In this document: in pieces, positions 20,501 to 32,009 of the stretch
Layout of the letters: every line of letters starts with the position of its first letter
Position numbering within the stretch: the first letter of the stretch is position 1
Assembly: GCF_000372725.1 (NCBI RefSeq)
Contig: NW_005197426.1
Span: forward strand, 463,411-527,410
Length of the DNA stretch: 64,000 bases
Source: Emiliania huxleyi CCMP1516
Taxonomy: Eukaryota > Haptophyta > Isochrysidales > Noelaerhabdaceae
Direction: 5' to 3'
Notes under the pieces: generated by a model
The model's database searches: none
Told to the model about the DNA's origin: nothing
The model's input: the letters and a program-made list of their open reading frames with translations, nothing else
Program-made: the position numbers and the translations under genes

Positions 20501-23500
20501 CCCGCGGACGAAGCGGGTCGTCTTTGCGCTCCTCAGCATGGCCCGCACTGCCGCGTGGGCGTCGGCCTGCTCGGCGAGCGACTCGAGCTGGTGCTCGGCT
20601 GCCTGGAGCAACCTCGACGCCTTTTGGCTGTGCGCCTGAGCCGCCGCCCTCAAGGCCGCCGACGCCTCGTACTCTCGCTTGGCTTTCGCCGCCCGCTCGC
20701 GCGCCTCTCGCTCGAGGTTGCGCAAAAGCGAGTTGGCGCGGCTGGCGTCGGCATCGGCGTTTTCGGACGCCTCCTTTGCCTCCAAGTACTCCTTCTCCAC
20801 GAGCGATCCGTTCAGGGTAGCCATCGCCGCTGCAGCCGTCAGGCCGTCATGCTCCGCCACAGCGCGATGCTTCGCCACCCGGAACGCCTTCTCCTTTCCG
20901 AGCAAGCTCTTGTTCAACGCGGCGCGCACCTCCTTCGCTTCGACCTCGGCGGCCGCCGCGTGGTCCATCTCCAACGTGTTCTCGTCCTCGACGGGGCGTG
21001 CGCGATACTGGGCAGCATCCGCCATCGCCTCCTCATTCTTCTCGTTCATTCTGGCCAGCAGCGCCTCGCGCCGCCCCTCGACGTTCTCCTTGGCCGAGTC
21101 GAGCAGCGCGGTCGCCTCGTCGTACCGCTTGGCGCGGACCAGCTCGAGGTGAGTGCGGCGCATCTCCAGAACCCAGTCGCGGAGCGACGCCCACTCGTCC
21201 GCGTCGCTCGCCAGGTCGCTCTCGAGGAAGGTGGCCATCTGCTCGACAACCCCGCCGGCGCCGAGGAGCTTGGTCAGCGAGGACTCGAGAGCGGCGAGTG
21301 CGGTCACGACGCCAGCCTCGTCGGTCAGGCGGTGGGAGACTGCCTGTAGCTTGAAGTCGGAGAGCGCCTCCGAGCAGTGCGGCTTGGACAGCTTGCGCGC
21401 CTGGTCGGTGGCGAGGCGCAGAAGCTTCTGCCGCCGCTCGGCGGGGACGCTGACGCCCGACAGCTCGAGCAGCTTCTTGTCCACCCTCTCTTGCGGCCAC
21501 GCGGACCACTCGCGTCGGACCCGCGCCAGCTGCTTGTCCCGGAAGGCGCAGAAGGCAGCGACCTGCAGAGGCGGCGGTGCGAGATGGAGGAGGCGAGGGT
21601 TCGCGGCACAGTGAGGGGGCCGGTGCTGCGGCGGGCCTTGTGCGCGAAGTCGTCGCACTTCTTGCGCGTTTCCGGGCGAGCTCCTGCCCACAGGCTGCGG
21701 AGCTGCTGGTCGAGATCGTCGCCGGCCAGCCCAGCAAGCGGCTTCTTCGGGTCATGCAGCGCCTGGTCGGCAAAGACGTCGAAGCCGCTCGCGGCATCCG
21801 AGCCGAGCGGCACGAGGTCGTTGTCGCAGCAGTAGGTTCGGTAGCACCTGTGAGAGACGAGGGGCATCACCAAGGGGAGGAGAGGGGGCGAGTGACGTGG
21901 GTGTCGCCAACGGGCTCCGCCCGCATGCCGGAGGAGCGCACCGCACAAAGTCGTCCTCGGCCATCATCCGGTGCTCCTCGAAGCGGAGCTCCTCGCTGCC
22001 CAGGAAGAGGCGCAGCGATGCGTCGGCGGGCGAGAGCGCGCAGGCGATGGCCGACGCGTCCTTGACGAGGAGCGGCTCCTTGAGCGTCTCGTCCCCGCGT
22101 GCGATCACGCTGGCGCTGAGGATCACGTCGTCTGAGAGAAGACCTGCGGCGTCGGCGGCACAGCCCTCCGCGACGTCGCTCACGACGAGCCCGTGGCCCG
22201 ACGGCGCGAGGGCGAGCCGGCAGCCGATCGACGCGTTGTCGAACTTGAGCAGGCAGGCGCTCAGCGTCCGGCTCTCCCCGACGAGGCTTGCCACCGTCTG
22301 GCGCGGCAGCCGGAGCTGCACTCGATGGCAGTATTTCAACTGCTTCAGCTTGCCCTCCTTGGCGGCGAGGTCCACCTCGGCGGCGGCCTCCTCTGTCTCC
22401 GCCTGCGTGACCGCCGCGCGTGCAGCGAGCCACTTCTGCTCGCGCTCCTTGGCCTTGTGCTTGAAGTTGGCGATCTCTAGCTCCTTCTGCTTGATGTACT
22501 CGGGTGTCTTGCGGATGACCTCCGCGAGCTCCTCAGGTTCGATCGTGGGCTCGAGTGCGTCCTCCTCGTGCTCCAAGAGGATGGCCTTCTCCGCCTGCTC
22601 CTGCGTGAAGTCGCGCGTGGACGAGCTTGCGCGCGGCGCCGGGTCGGAATCGCACTTGAACGGCTCGATGTCTCCAGCGCGCCCGTCAGCACAGACCCAG
22701 CGCTTCGCCGGAAAAGAGATGCTCACGCCGAACGCCCCCTTCAAGTCCCTCAGCCTGCTAGAAAGGTCCTTGAGCATCGACTGCCGTGTCTCCTCCGCAA
22801 CCTTGGGGTCCTCTGCCCGCGTCTTCGTGTCCACGCAGCTGTCCACAAGCACCTGTGTTGTGCGTGGAGGGAGGGTGGAGGGGTGGGGTTTGTGATGGTG
22901 GGTGGGAGCGGGGCTGCGGTGGAGGCGAGAGGGGGGAGGGACGGCGCGCCTTGATGCGGATGTTCGGCGGCCACGGCTTGGGAGTCGCCGGGGATGCCTC
23001 CGTGATCGGCGGCATGGTCGACGGCTTGGTCGGCGGCTTGGTCGGCGGCTTGGTTGGCGCCGGCTTTGACTTGACGACGAGCGTGCCAGCCTCCGGCGTG
23101 GCCTCGCTGAGCTGGACTCGCACGCTCGTGGGGGAGGTCGCCGCCAGCGCGAGCGAGACGGGCGGGCGAGCGGGCGAGGCGGGCGAGGTGGGTGGCGAGG
23201 CGGGCGAGGCGGGCGGCGAGGCGGGCGCGGCGGGCGCGGCGGTGCGTCGCTCGCGCCGCGCCACGCGGATGCCAAAGAGGAGCCGTGCCCAGCCCGCTTG
23301 CAGATGCGCCTCGCGCGCGCAGCGGAGCGACGCCTTCTTGTAGTTCTGCTGATGCTCCGGTGAGGCGAGAAATTTCAGGTATGTCTCGCATTCGGTCTGA
23401 TAGTCTCGGGCTTGTTCGATCTTCTTCTCCGCGTGCGCCACCACGTCCTTCTCCTGCCCCCTCTCACGCTCCACCTAGAGTGGACGCGCCGGTGACGCGT

Positions 23501-26500
23501 CTTGAGGGGTCATGGCCTCGCCATGCACGGCTCAGCGCGCCTCAGCCTCCGTCTTCTCGAGCTCCGCTTTCATTGCCTGCGTCGCCTTCTGCTTCCCCGT
23601 CCGCGCCTCGTCCTTGTCCCTCCTCTGGAGGTAGGCGGTGGCCACCTCCTTGCTCGACAACGTCATCGTCGTGAGGCGCTTCTCCTCCTCCACCTCGCAC
23701 CGCACTGGCGCACTCACGCTCCCGTAGATCTCGCGCAGCGCGCCGGCCGTCTTGTGCGGCTCGGTCGTACCAGTGAAGGTCAGGAGGAAAGCGTCGCTGC
23801 CGTCTTCGGTGGGGGTCGCCTCTGCCGCGACACCGAGGTCGCGTTCGCATCGCCGGACCAGCTCCTGCGGAGGCCAGCGTCAAGCGGCTCTTGGCAGCGG
23901 CAGAGGTCATAAGTCGGGCCATGGGCTGAGTGGCACTGTGACTGTGTGTGTGTGTGTGGGGGGGGGTGGCTCCGCTAGGCCAGGGAGGAGTGTGTGCTGG
24001 GGGGTGGCTCTGCTAGGTCGGGGAAGTGGGACAGAGCGTGCCTGGTGCGATCCCGCCGTGAGGGGCATCGCCAAGAGGGCGTTGAGGAGGTCGACGCGGC
24101 CGGCCCTGTGCGCAACGGGAAGTCTCGGTGGGGAGCGTGGGGGGTGGCCCTGGCAGCGCGAGGGGCCTGGCGCACCGCACGCAGACGCCGAGCCCGATCA
24201 GAGCATCGGAGTGGGAGAGGCCTCCGACGCGCTCGACGTGCGGCTCACAGAGGCGGAGCACGTCCTCGGGCAGCCCGCGCAGGCACGCGTTCGGGCTCAC
24301 CGCGGCCTGCTCAAACAGCAGCTCCATCGCCCGGAAGGGCAGGTCCTCGTAGTGGGAGGCGATGGCGGCCTCGCCCACGCCCTTCGAGAGTGCGCCCAGC
24401 TCTGACAGGTGGCCCCGCCCCATCTTCCTCGCGAGCAGCAGGCCCGCCGCGTGGCGCGCGTTGGCGTCGTTCATCCGGCGCGCCTGCCTCAGCGCCGCAT
24501 CGTCTTGAGCAGGCTTGCTGTCGTGGGGCGGCTTTGCCTTGGCCGCCTTTGCGGTGGCCTTTGAGGCGGCCGTCAGCAGCCGCAGAACGCCCCTCGGCTC
24601 CGCCTCGGGGCCTGGCCGCAGCCGCAGCGCGCCGTCGTGCAGCATCGCCTCGAACGCCACGAGCTGCTTCTTGATCTCGCTGCCCTCGGACGGCGAGAAG
24701 GCGGCCGAGTTGGCGATGCGGCTGAGCGGCAGACCCACCCTCTCGATGGCGACGAGCCGCTCCTCGAGGGTGCCGTCGCTCGCACTGCTCGCCAGGCCGA
24801 GGCTGCGCTCCAGCTTGCCGATCCGCTGCGCGAGGGTGGCCGTATCCGCGGGCTCGATGCCGAGGGACTCCTCGCAGCGGGCCACCCGAGGCTTCATCTC
24901 TGCCTCCGACAGGAGAGGGGCGCTGACGGGGGCGGCCTTGGGCGGCGTCGGCCCGGCGAACGCAGAGAGGCTCTTCTCGGCCGCAGCGCTCAGCTCGGCG
25001 GGCGGTAGCGTCGGCTTGCGCGCCAGCGTGTCGCGGTCCAGGCGGGTGCGCTGCGCGAGGCGGCTCAGAGGCGGCACCGCGGGCGCGTCGAGAGGCGCAA
25101 CGGAGCGCCGTGGCCGCGGCGCGTGCAGTGCGGCGGTGCTGCTCACCGACCGCTGCACCTGAGCGGGCTTGTCCTTGGTCTTGCCCGCCGGCAACGAGGA
25201 CGCCCTCGCGAGGGGGCTGGGCGCCGGTGCCACGCCCTCCTTGTTCGTGCCGTTGGGGGAGGACTGTCCTGGCGGCTTTGGCGGCGGCGGTGCCGGCGCG
25301 GGCGCCGATGGCTTTGGCGGCGCGGGCCGCTGCGGGATCGGCTTGGCCTCTGACCACTGCGGGGCGATGCTGAAGGGCACCGGCTCGGGTGGCGGCGTGG
25401 GCTTGGAGCTGGACTTCCCTGCAACGGGGGGGGGGGACGCCTGAGTGTGCGGTGTGTGGCGGGGGCGCTGTCTCGACAGGGGCCACGTGGCGAAGGCGCG
25501 AGACGGGCACCTGCGGCGGGCTTGCGTGGCTGCGTCCGCGGCGTGCTCGGCCGTGCACCGCTCCTCGTCGCGGGCGAGGCCGAGGGCGAGGAGGGCGAGA
25601 CGGACCGCGCACTGGCCGAGAGCGACGAGGGCGAAGGTGGCCCCGCACTCTCGCCGCTCGCCGCTGCCACGGCCTTGGCGGAGAGCTGGTCAGTCCGCTC
25701 GAGCACGAGCCGCCCACGGTCCGCCTTGAACAGCCGCGACGGCTCGCCGGTCTTGACGCTGGTCTTGACGCTGGTCTTGCCGGCCTTGGTGAGCGGCGAG
25801 CAGGAGGGCGACGCCGCCTGCTGTGTCAGCCTTGGAGACGGAGGAGGAGACGCGGCGCCGGACGGCGAGAGCGGCGAGGAGCGCGAGGCTGGCTGCCACG
25901 GGATTGGGCTCTGAGGTGGCGAGGCCGCACGCGCAGAGGAGGGCACGCTTGCGTGAGGGACGGGGGCAGGCATCCGGCACCCGAGGGAGGCCAGGAGCTC
26001 GGATCGGACGGCGGTGGCGGCAGCCGGCGAGAAGGTTGTGAGCGGTCCTGTGCTCGAATCGTCGCCCGTGCTCGAATCGAACGCCACAGGCGAGAGTTCG
26101 GGCTCAACGTCTGGCGGGGGCAGCGGCGGGGGCGGCGGCGGCGGGGGCGGCGGCGGCGGGGGCGGCGGCGGCGGGGGAGGCGGCGGGGGCGGGCATGACG
26201 GACGCAGCATCATCTCCAGCAGCCGGTCGGCCTGCTCGACCAGCCCTCCCTCGCCCTGCAGGCCCACCATCTCGTTGGCGGCGTGTAGCGTGTCGACGAG
26301 GCTCCCCCCGACGGGCAGCGAGTCGGTGCCGAGCACGTTTGCGATCTGCGCCACCTTCTCGGGGAGCGCCGCCTGGAATGGCGCCGCCCCGGGCTCCGTC
26401 GCCTCGTCCTCAAACATCCGCTTGTGCGCCTCGGTCAGCGTATCGAGCAGGCCCCGCCGCGGGAGGGAGAGCGCCGTGCAGATCACCTGTTAGGATGAAA

Positions 26501-27701
26501 CGGAGGGAGGGGCGGGGGTACGGGGGGGGTCTGATGGAGAGGGCCGCAGTCCCGGTCGTATTACCTCGACTTGCTTGGGCAGGGTCGTGCCATCGGAGGG
26601 CAGCTGCAGGCCGTCGCGCCAAAGCTCGTCGCAGAGGCGCAGCGCCTCCTCGAGCCGGTCGCATTGAACCAGCAGCCCGGCGGTGGTGGAGGCGAGGCCC
26701 GCCTTCTCGCTCGCCTCTTTGATGGCGAGCAGGTACGGCTGGTGCGGCGGCGGGAGGCCGAGCTTCTCGCGGATCCACGGCACCCGCACCCGAAAGTTGC
26801 GCACTTTCGCTGTGAGCCTGGCTTGGAGTATATTCTCGTCCGGCTTGTGGACGGTGACGACGGCGCGCTGCAAGGTTTCGATGATCTCGAGCATGTCGAC
26901 CCACTGCAACAGCAAGGCGGTCGGGTCCTCGTCCGGTCGGAGGGGCGTCTCTCCCAGCAGCGTGGAGATATGCTGCACTTTGTGAAAGAGCTGGTCGGGC
27001 TGCTTCTCGGCGTGACGCGGCGGCGGCGCGTCGGCGATGCGTCGCGGCTCGGTCGGGAAGGGCGAGTTGGTAGGCGGCGGCGGGGGGTCTCCGCAGGTGG
27101 CGGCATGTCCTTCGATCACGTCGGGGTGGAAGTACTGGAAGCACAGAGGGCACTTCACCTCGGAGGAGCGGGGGTGAGAGGGGCGAGCGGCGCGCGCCCA
27201 CGAGCATCCCCCCCCCTGCTGCTGCGAGAGGTAGGGGGACGGGAGTTGCACCGGTGGAGGGGCCGGCGCTGCGTTCACCTGTGCCATCGGCGCGATGAGC
27301 GACTCGGAGGGCTTGACCGACTCTGGCGGCGACTGGAAGGCGCCGCCGCCGCCACGCCCGCCTCCTGGCGCACGGCTGACGGCGCTCAGCGCCCCGCGGG
27401 ACGCGAGCGGCGGCGGGGGGTCAGTGCTCGGCGAAGCATGCCCGCCGGCGTTGTCTTGATCCGACGAGCGGTCCGAGCGTAAGCGTAAGTGGTCCGAGAG
27501 AGGGACATCGCGCATAACGCTGCCGCTGAGCGAGGCCAGCCGTGCATCGCTGACGAAGCCCGTCGAGTTTGGCTCCTGACCATTCTCTTGGCCGTCGGGA
27601 GCGCAGCAGCGTCGTGCGTTGGCGCTGCGCGACGATGTGGCCGCCGCAGCTTTTGAGACGTCGTCGCTGGCCTGCACGTTCTGTGCTGGCCCGGCGTCCA
27701 T
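11508..27701 (-). CDS. TRANK1: TRANK1-like giant protein: UBZ finger, PDZ-like, ankyrin, SF1 helicase
   Basis: One multi-exon gene of about 16 kb is inferred from successive minus-strand exons. The first exon (from ATG 27701) holds a C2HC finger (CPLCFQYF then HAATC, UBZ4/Rad18-like). Pro-rich linkers (26200-24900), coiled coils (about 22400-20500) and a PDZ-like segment (GHGLVVSDVAEGCAADAAGL, about 22200) follow. Ankyrin-type repeats lie at about 19600-18120, then the TRANK1-specific region (VWSIETSDVSLHEVALYVEE) and Walker A (LLVGRSGTGKTSLCNELLYR, about 17000). After the mobile insertion come motif V (LTVEESKGLEFDDVCIFDFF) and motif VI (ELKMLYVAMTRARKR), then a TPR-like tail ending EAVKIVAASLRWGA at about 11508. 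Family knowledge: TRANK1 proteins join repeats to a UvrD-like helicase. Motif II (DExQ) was not found. One small frame change near 11800 is unresolved. A split into two genes is possible, but a GC-AG intron (23865-24041) joins the two halves in frame. Confidence 0.7.
13037..15450 (+). CDS. Tyrosine recombinase with PHD-like zinc finger
   Basis: About 804 aa from the ATG at 13037 (MMAGSFLWSPPGPKAK); the frame opens further upstream without an obvious better start. A zinc-finger region (CAGCGVVFG, then CSATGDKYICGRCGSYGLHREC and LVCAVC) resembles a PHD/ZZ cross-brace finger. The C-terminal half carries the tyrosine-recombinase catalytic set: arginine I in VMMGLRLGETTG, HxxR in HHSNRRFSDK, a tryptophan in IFGWNEQER and the nucleophile tyrosine in MQQHYAGLD. 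The enzyme should cut and rejoin DNA through a 3'-phosphotyrosine bond. The single intact frame suggests a young insertion. It is antisense to the host gene. Confidence 0.8.
15505..16114 (+). repeat. 163-bp direct repeat pair with TATA-containing spacer
   Basis: 15505-15667 and 15952-16114 are identical by eye, offset 447 bp, each running from GGGGTTGGTCCTGC to GTCCTCGACAGGCTCA. The spacer contains CTATATAACC at about 15795, a good TATA-box candidate reading rightward. The pair lies at the 3' end of the recombinase element and may be its terminus or a partial tandem copy. Confidence 0.85.
16700..16874 (-). repeat. Triplicated exon segment forming an intron in the TRANK1-like gene
   Basis: On the minus strand GTGCTCTTCCTCTGCAAGAG occurs three times, separated by an AGCTGTGAACAGC-type filler ending AATAG. 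Splicing from AAC/GTGCTC to AATAG/GTGCTC removes 16724-16851 (128 nt) and leaves one copy, reading NVLFLCKSRTLASR. Confidence 0.75.
26120..26197 (-). repeat. GC-rich polyproline-coding microsatellite
   Basis: A run of GGCGGG/GGC units encodes about 25 consecutive prolines in the second exon of the TRANK1-like gene. Confidence 0.8.
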
Positions 27702-28145
27702 CTCGAGCGCTTCTCCTCCCTCTCCGGCTTCGTGCGGGGCGCCTTGGAAGACGGGCGGCTTCCTGCGTGTGCCGCAGAGGACGCGGGCGTCAAATTTCTT
27801 TTATTCCGGCCCGCCGAGCCGAGGAGCAAGAAAACCGGCGCGGGCGCCTGGCGGCGCCGCTGCGCAAAAATCCCGCGAAAAGAAAGGGGGGGTGTCCGCC
27901 ACACTCGAGCTCCGTTGAAAAGCCGTTCTACATTGAATTTGGCATGTGCCATGTGTTCTCTGTGCCGATTCGGAAGCGAAGTCAGATCCCTCCCCGCTCC
28001 CGCCAGCTTCTCCCACCTGCCCAGCCGAGACCTGCCCGGCCCATGCTTGCAGCTGGGCATGTTGCGTACTTTCTACAAACACTGAATTCTGGATGTGGAA
28101 TCGTAAAGGGGCGCAATCATGCCCGGGACTTCGAAAGGCGTCGCT
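27702..28145. other. Intergenic spacer between two minus-strand genes
   Basis: About 440 bp between the TRANK1-like start and the AAA+ gene stop. It contains the T-rich run ATTTCTTTTATT near 27800. No gene was seen. Confidence 0.5.
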
Positions 28146-31100
28146 TCATTCCCTCGAGGGCTCGCCCTCCCCGGCGCCCTGCTCCGAGATGATGCTCGCC
28201 AAGCACCCACCGCTCGGGCACGGGGAGGGCGGACCACCTCGTGGTTCTGGTGCGCCGCCCATTAGCCATGGCCCTAGCTCCTCCCGCTCGCAGTCGAGGC
28301 GCCGCAGCTCGGCGCAAACAACGGACGCCTCGACACGCGCCCTCGCCGCAGCCTCCTGAGCCACGCACAACGCGGCGGCGGCGGCGGCGGCGGCGGCAGT
28401 CACGACCTCCGCCCGATCCTCCGCGAGCCGCTGCGTCGCTCTTCGTCTGCGGGCGTCGCGATAGAACCGCAACCCCAACGCGGCTGCGGTGAGGACCGCA
28501 GCGCCCCACCAGCCGAGCGCGCCTAATTTGAGCAGCCCCAGTCCCTCGCGAGGGCTGTCTCGCGGGGCCAGTCACTTCAGCCGGGTGGGGACCCAAGGCG
28601 CCGGCGGCCCACGCAAGCAGCTGCCAGCCGAGCAGCAGCAGCGCGATCGCCGCTCGCGCCGCCGCCTGCACGTGCCGCTGCAGCTCGCAAGCAGCCTCGC
28701 TCCCCGCGGCACAGAGGAGTGCCGCCACGGCCGCGACAGCCACGCCTGCCACCACGACGGCCACAGCGCTGCCCGCAGCGGCCTTGATCACCCACGCCGT
28801 GGCCGACCACGCGAGCCACGACGAGGAGAGGAGGGCGATGGCGAGGCTGGCGAGGGCCGCCGCGCCGATCCAGGCTCGCGACATCTCCCAGCCCCACAGC
28901 ACCTCGCGCGCCTCTGCCAGCTCCCGCCGCAGCCCCTCCACCTCCGCTCTGTGCGCCTGCCGAGCGGCGGCGAGGGCCGCCTCCCCCTCCAGCCTCAGCC
29001 TCGCCAGCCGAGCCTCGCCCTCCGCGTCCAGCACCCGCTCCGGGACGCTCTCTCGGGCGAACCGGCCGGCCGCGGGCTCGGGACTGCCGCCGCCGCCGCC
29101 ACTATCGCCGCCGCCGCTACGGCCGCCCAAAGGACGTGCTTCACCACCGAGCGAATGGTGCCGCTGCGGAGGCGCGCTGGTAGGTGCGGCTCGCTGCTCC
29201 TCTGCGTCGCCCTCTGCCCTGTCTCCGCCGGCGCAGATTGGCTCTGCGGCGGGCGTGCCTGCGCGGGTGTGCAGGATGAGCGCCTCCAAGCGGCGCGGCC
29301 GGCAGCGCGACGCCGCAGAGGCGTACAGCCGCTCGACCGAATGCGAGTCCAGGCGCATGAGCACGTCGATGCGCTTCCGGACCGACTCTCCGCCTACAGC
29401 GGCGCCGCGCTGTGGTCAGCCTCGGGGCTGGCTCGCGCCGCCCGCTCGCACGGGGCCGGCGGCGCCGTCGGAGGCGGCGGAGGCGGAGGCGGCGGGCGAC
29501 GGTGCAGGCACCGCGAGGCGCGCAAAGTCGCGCGTCCAGTGGAGCGAGACGCCGTTCTCGTCCTCGTAGTGGTTCGCGCGCCGCTCGAGCTGCATCTCGA
29601 AGGCGGCCGCCATCTGCTCGCCGCTCAGCGGCAGAAAGGGGAAGGCGTTGCCGCGCATGCGGTCGCGCATCTTGCCCGCCGCAAACGGCGAGGGTGTGCC
29701 GTCGGCGCGCGAGCACGGGATGGCGTCGGTGAAGATGCGCCGCTCCATCTCTGCGCGCGTCGCCTCGTACGCGTCCGCGTGCGGCCGGCCGCCCGCCGCG
29801 TGCCGCCTCCACACCTAATTAACACTAAATAACACTAAATAACACTAGTTAACACCCGCCGCGTGCCGCCTCCACACCTCGGCAAGCTCGTCGAGGAAGC
29901 AGTTGGAGGTGAGGACGAAGATCGCGCCCGCGGTCGGCGCGTGCCTGCTCGCAGCTCAGCTCAGTGCAGGCAGCTAGCTCTGTGAAGGCAGCTAGCTCTG
30001 TGAAGGCAGCTAGCTCTGTGAAGGCAGCTAGCTCTGTGCAGGCAGCCCGCTTCGAGGAGGAGGAGCCGCGGTCGGGATGCCGCGTGCCGCGTGTCGAGGA
30101 GGTGTCGAGGAGGTGTCGAGGAGGTGTCGAGGAGGTGTCTAGGAGGTGTCGAGGAGGTGTCTAGGAGGTGTCTGGAAGTGTCTAGGAGGTGTCTAGGCGC
30201 GTGCCGCGTGTCGCAGCCGTCGGAGCCGTCGGCGCGCTTGAGCGTGTACTCGACAAAGCCGCGGTGGTCAATCGCGTTGACGAGCGCCGTCGTCATGAAG
30301 TCTCGCCGCGCCTCCTCGATCTCGTCGAAGACCACGACGGGCCCGACCGGCGCCGAGGCGGCTCTCGCGCCGCGCCCCTCGCCCTTCTCGCGCCCCTCGC
30401 CATGCGCGCCGGCAAAGAGCGCGGCGAACGCGCCTTCTCCCTTGATGCCGCACGGCGGCGAGACGAGCTTCCAGAGGTCTTCGTCGGTGCGGTAGTTCTG
30501 CGGCGCCGGACGGGAAGGGCGTATGCGGGCTTGGGGGTGAGGCTGTCGCGGACGCGGCCGGTGGCGGTGGAGGCGGCGGCGGCGGAGGAGGCAGGGCCGG
30601 CGGAGGCGGAGGCAGCGGCGGGCTCCTGCATGGCGAACTTGCGGTAGTGCGGCGGCGCCGCGCGGCCGTGCGCCGCGGTCGCGATTAGCTCCGCGAGGTA
30701 CGTCTTTCCGGTGCCTACTCTCGGACAATCTCGGACGATCTCGGGCAATCTCATCAGCTCCGCGAGGGGCTGTCCTTCCGGCGCCCGGGTAGCCGTAGAA
30801 GAAGAGGACGTGCGCGTCCTCGCCGCCGCTCGCCCCGACCCTCGCCGCCTCGAGCCGCGAGCGGACCTCCGCCACCACGCCCTCCTGCCAGCGGACACCG
30901 GGAGTCGTCCCTGCATTCCTTGTCACTACTCATTCCTTGTCACTACTCATTCCTTGTCACTACTCGGTGCGAGTGGGATCGCCCTCCTGCCCGACGAGCG
31001 CGTCGAGCGCAGACAGCTCGCCCGCATCGCCGGCGCAGCGGTCGGACGCGCCGGCCGCTGCGACGCACACGCCCTGCGCCGACCCTCTGCCGCGCCTCGC

Positions 31101-31895
31101 CGCACGCACCTCCCGCTGCCGCGCGACGAGCGCCTCAAACGGCGCGCGGCCCGGCGCCCCTCGCCCGACGCAGAGCCGCTCGCGCAGCAGGCGACCCGGC
31201 CGCTGCGAGGGCGGCGCCGCGCGGTCCACCGACGCGAGCCACGCCGCCGCGTCGCGCGCGACCCGCTCGCGGAGCCGCACGCCGCTCAGCGTCCCAGCGC
31301 TGCCCTCCTCGCCCTCTGGCCCGCCTCCAGCCAGCCCGCCTCCAGCCAGCCCGCCACCACCCAGCCCGGCCGCCGTCTCCATGGCCGCCTCGTCGCCGAG
31401 CCGCGTCGAGAGCACAAAGAGCGTCCTGCGACAGTCTGCGTCGAGGCGGTCCGTCGCACTCGAGTGGATACAGCGAGCGGCCCGCCAGAACCGGCCGACG
31501 ATGGACGCAATCTGAGCGGCGGGCGCCAGCTCGGCGGCAGCCACAAAGACCACCGTCCACATGCCTGCGCGTTGCTGCAGCGTCGCCGCGACGTCGTCGA
31601 CGAGAGTGGCGCACGAATCCGCGCCGTCGACGCCGCCATCAGAGCAGGCAAAGGAGTGCCACGCTGCGGGATCGAGCAGGTATCGGGCGTCGCTCTCCGT
31701 CGCCGCAGCCGCTCGGAGTTGCGCCCGCAGCTCCTCGGTGTGCGCGGACGCGTTCCCGGTAAGAAGCGTCGCGCCGCTGGTGGCGGGCGCGCCGCCGGCC
31801 TGCTGGACCTGGAGAAGCCAGTTGGAGATCGACGGGCAGTCCACTGCCATGGCGCTCTGATGGAGCACTCTGGTGCGGAGAGCTGCTGCAGGCAC
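28146..31895 (-). CDS. AAA+ ATPase (ClpB/torsin-like core) with C-terminal coiled coil and membrane segments
   Basis: The start is either the ATG at 31850 (MAVDCPSISNWLLQV) or an upstream codon at about 31895; an AATTCTTTT element lies at about 31930. The N-terminal 300 residues are not recognised. After splicing, Walker A is GYPGTGKTYLAELIA (exon join 30785/30714), Walker B is VVVFDEIEEARRDFM, and a sensor-1-like segment is AIFVLTSNCFLDELAEVW, so the fold is AAA+ of the Clp/torsin type. Next come DENGVSLHWTRDFARLAV and a small C-terminal domain, a coiled coil (RLRLEGEAALAAARQAHRAE) and several hydrophobic helices (LASLAIALLSSSWLAW; AVAVVVAGVAVAAVAALLCA; AIALLLLGWQLLAWAAGALG, and one more after a further intron). 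A membrane-anchored remodelling ATPase is inferred. Several introns begin with copies of downstream exon sequence. Confidence 0.7.
29815..29877 (-). repeat. 63-nt intron flanked by a 23-bp exon duplication
   Basis: On the minus strand, GTGTGGAGGCGGCACGCGGC occurs both at the 5' end of the intron and at the start of the downstream exon. The filler between is TGTTATTTAG-type decamers ending TTAG. Removal gives FLDELAE/VWRRHAAGGRP in frame. Confidence 0.85.
29962..30198 (-). repeat. Two short tandem-repeat fields in AAA+ introns
   Basis: 29962-30046 holds four copies of an 18-nt unit (GCAGCTAGCTCTGTGAAG on plus). 30095-30198 holds about ten copies of GAGGTGTC(G/T)AG, which on the coding strand reads GACACCTCC, the filler motif also seen in PRMT5 and SGNH-gene introns. 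A duplicated GACACGCGGCACGCG flanks the second field. Confidence 0.8.
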
Positions 31896-32009
31896 GTAGA
31901 GGACTCGCCGAAGCCTGCCGCGAAGCGGAAAAGAATTTTTGTGAATTCACGGGACTGGCGCGCACTGGCACTGAATTCGGACTTCGCATTCTCGCCTTTT
32001 TTTGTGTTT

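Noticed and set aside
19650-20639. Several long plus-strand frames across 18.7-21.3 kb
   Set aside because: Antisense shadows of the coiled-coil and ankyrin exons on the minus strand; their residue usage (Ser/Arg/Ala) is typical of GC-rich antisense frames.
24013-27701. Treating the UBZ/Pro-rich part as a separate gene from the TRANK1-like part
   Set aside because: A GC-AG intron 23865-24041 joins MPLTAGSHQ to ELVRRCERDLG in frame, and no start or stop separates them; kept as one gene with caution.
29962-30198. CRISPR-like array
   Set aside because: Units are contiguous 10-18 bp repeats without unique spacers, in a eukaryotic intron.
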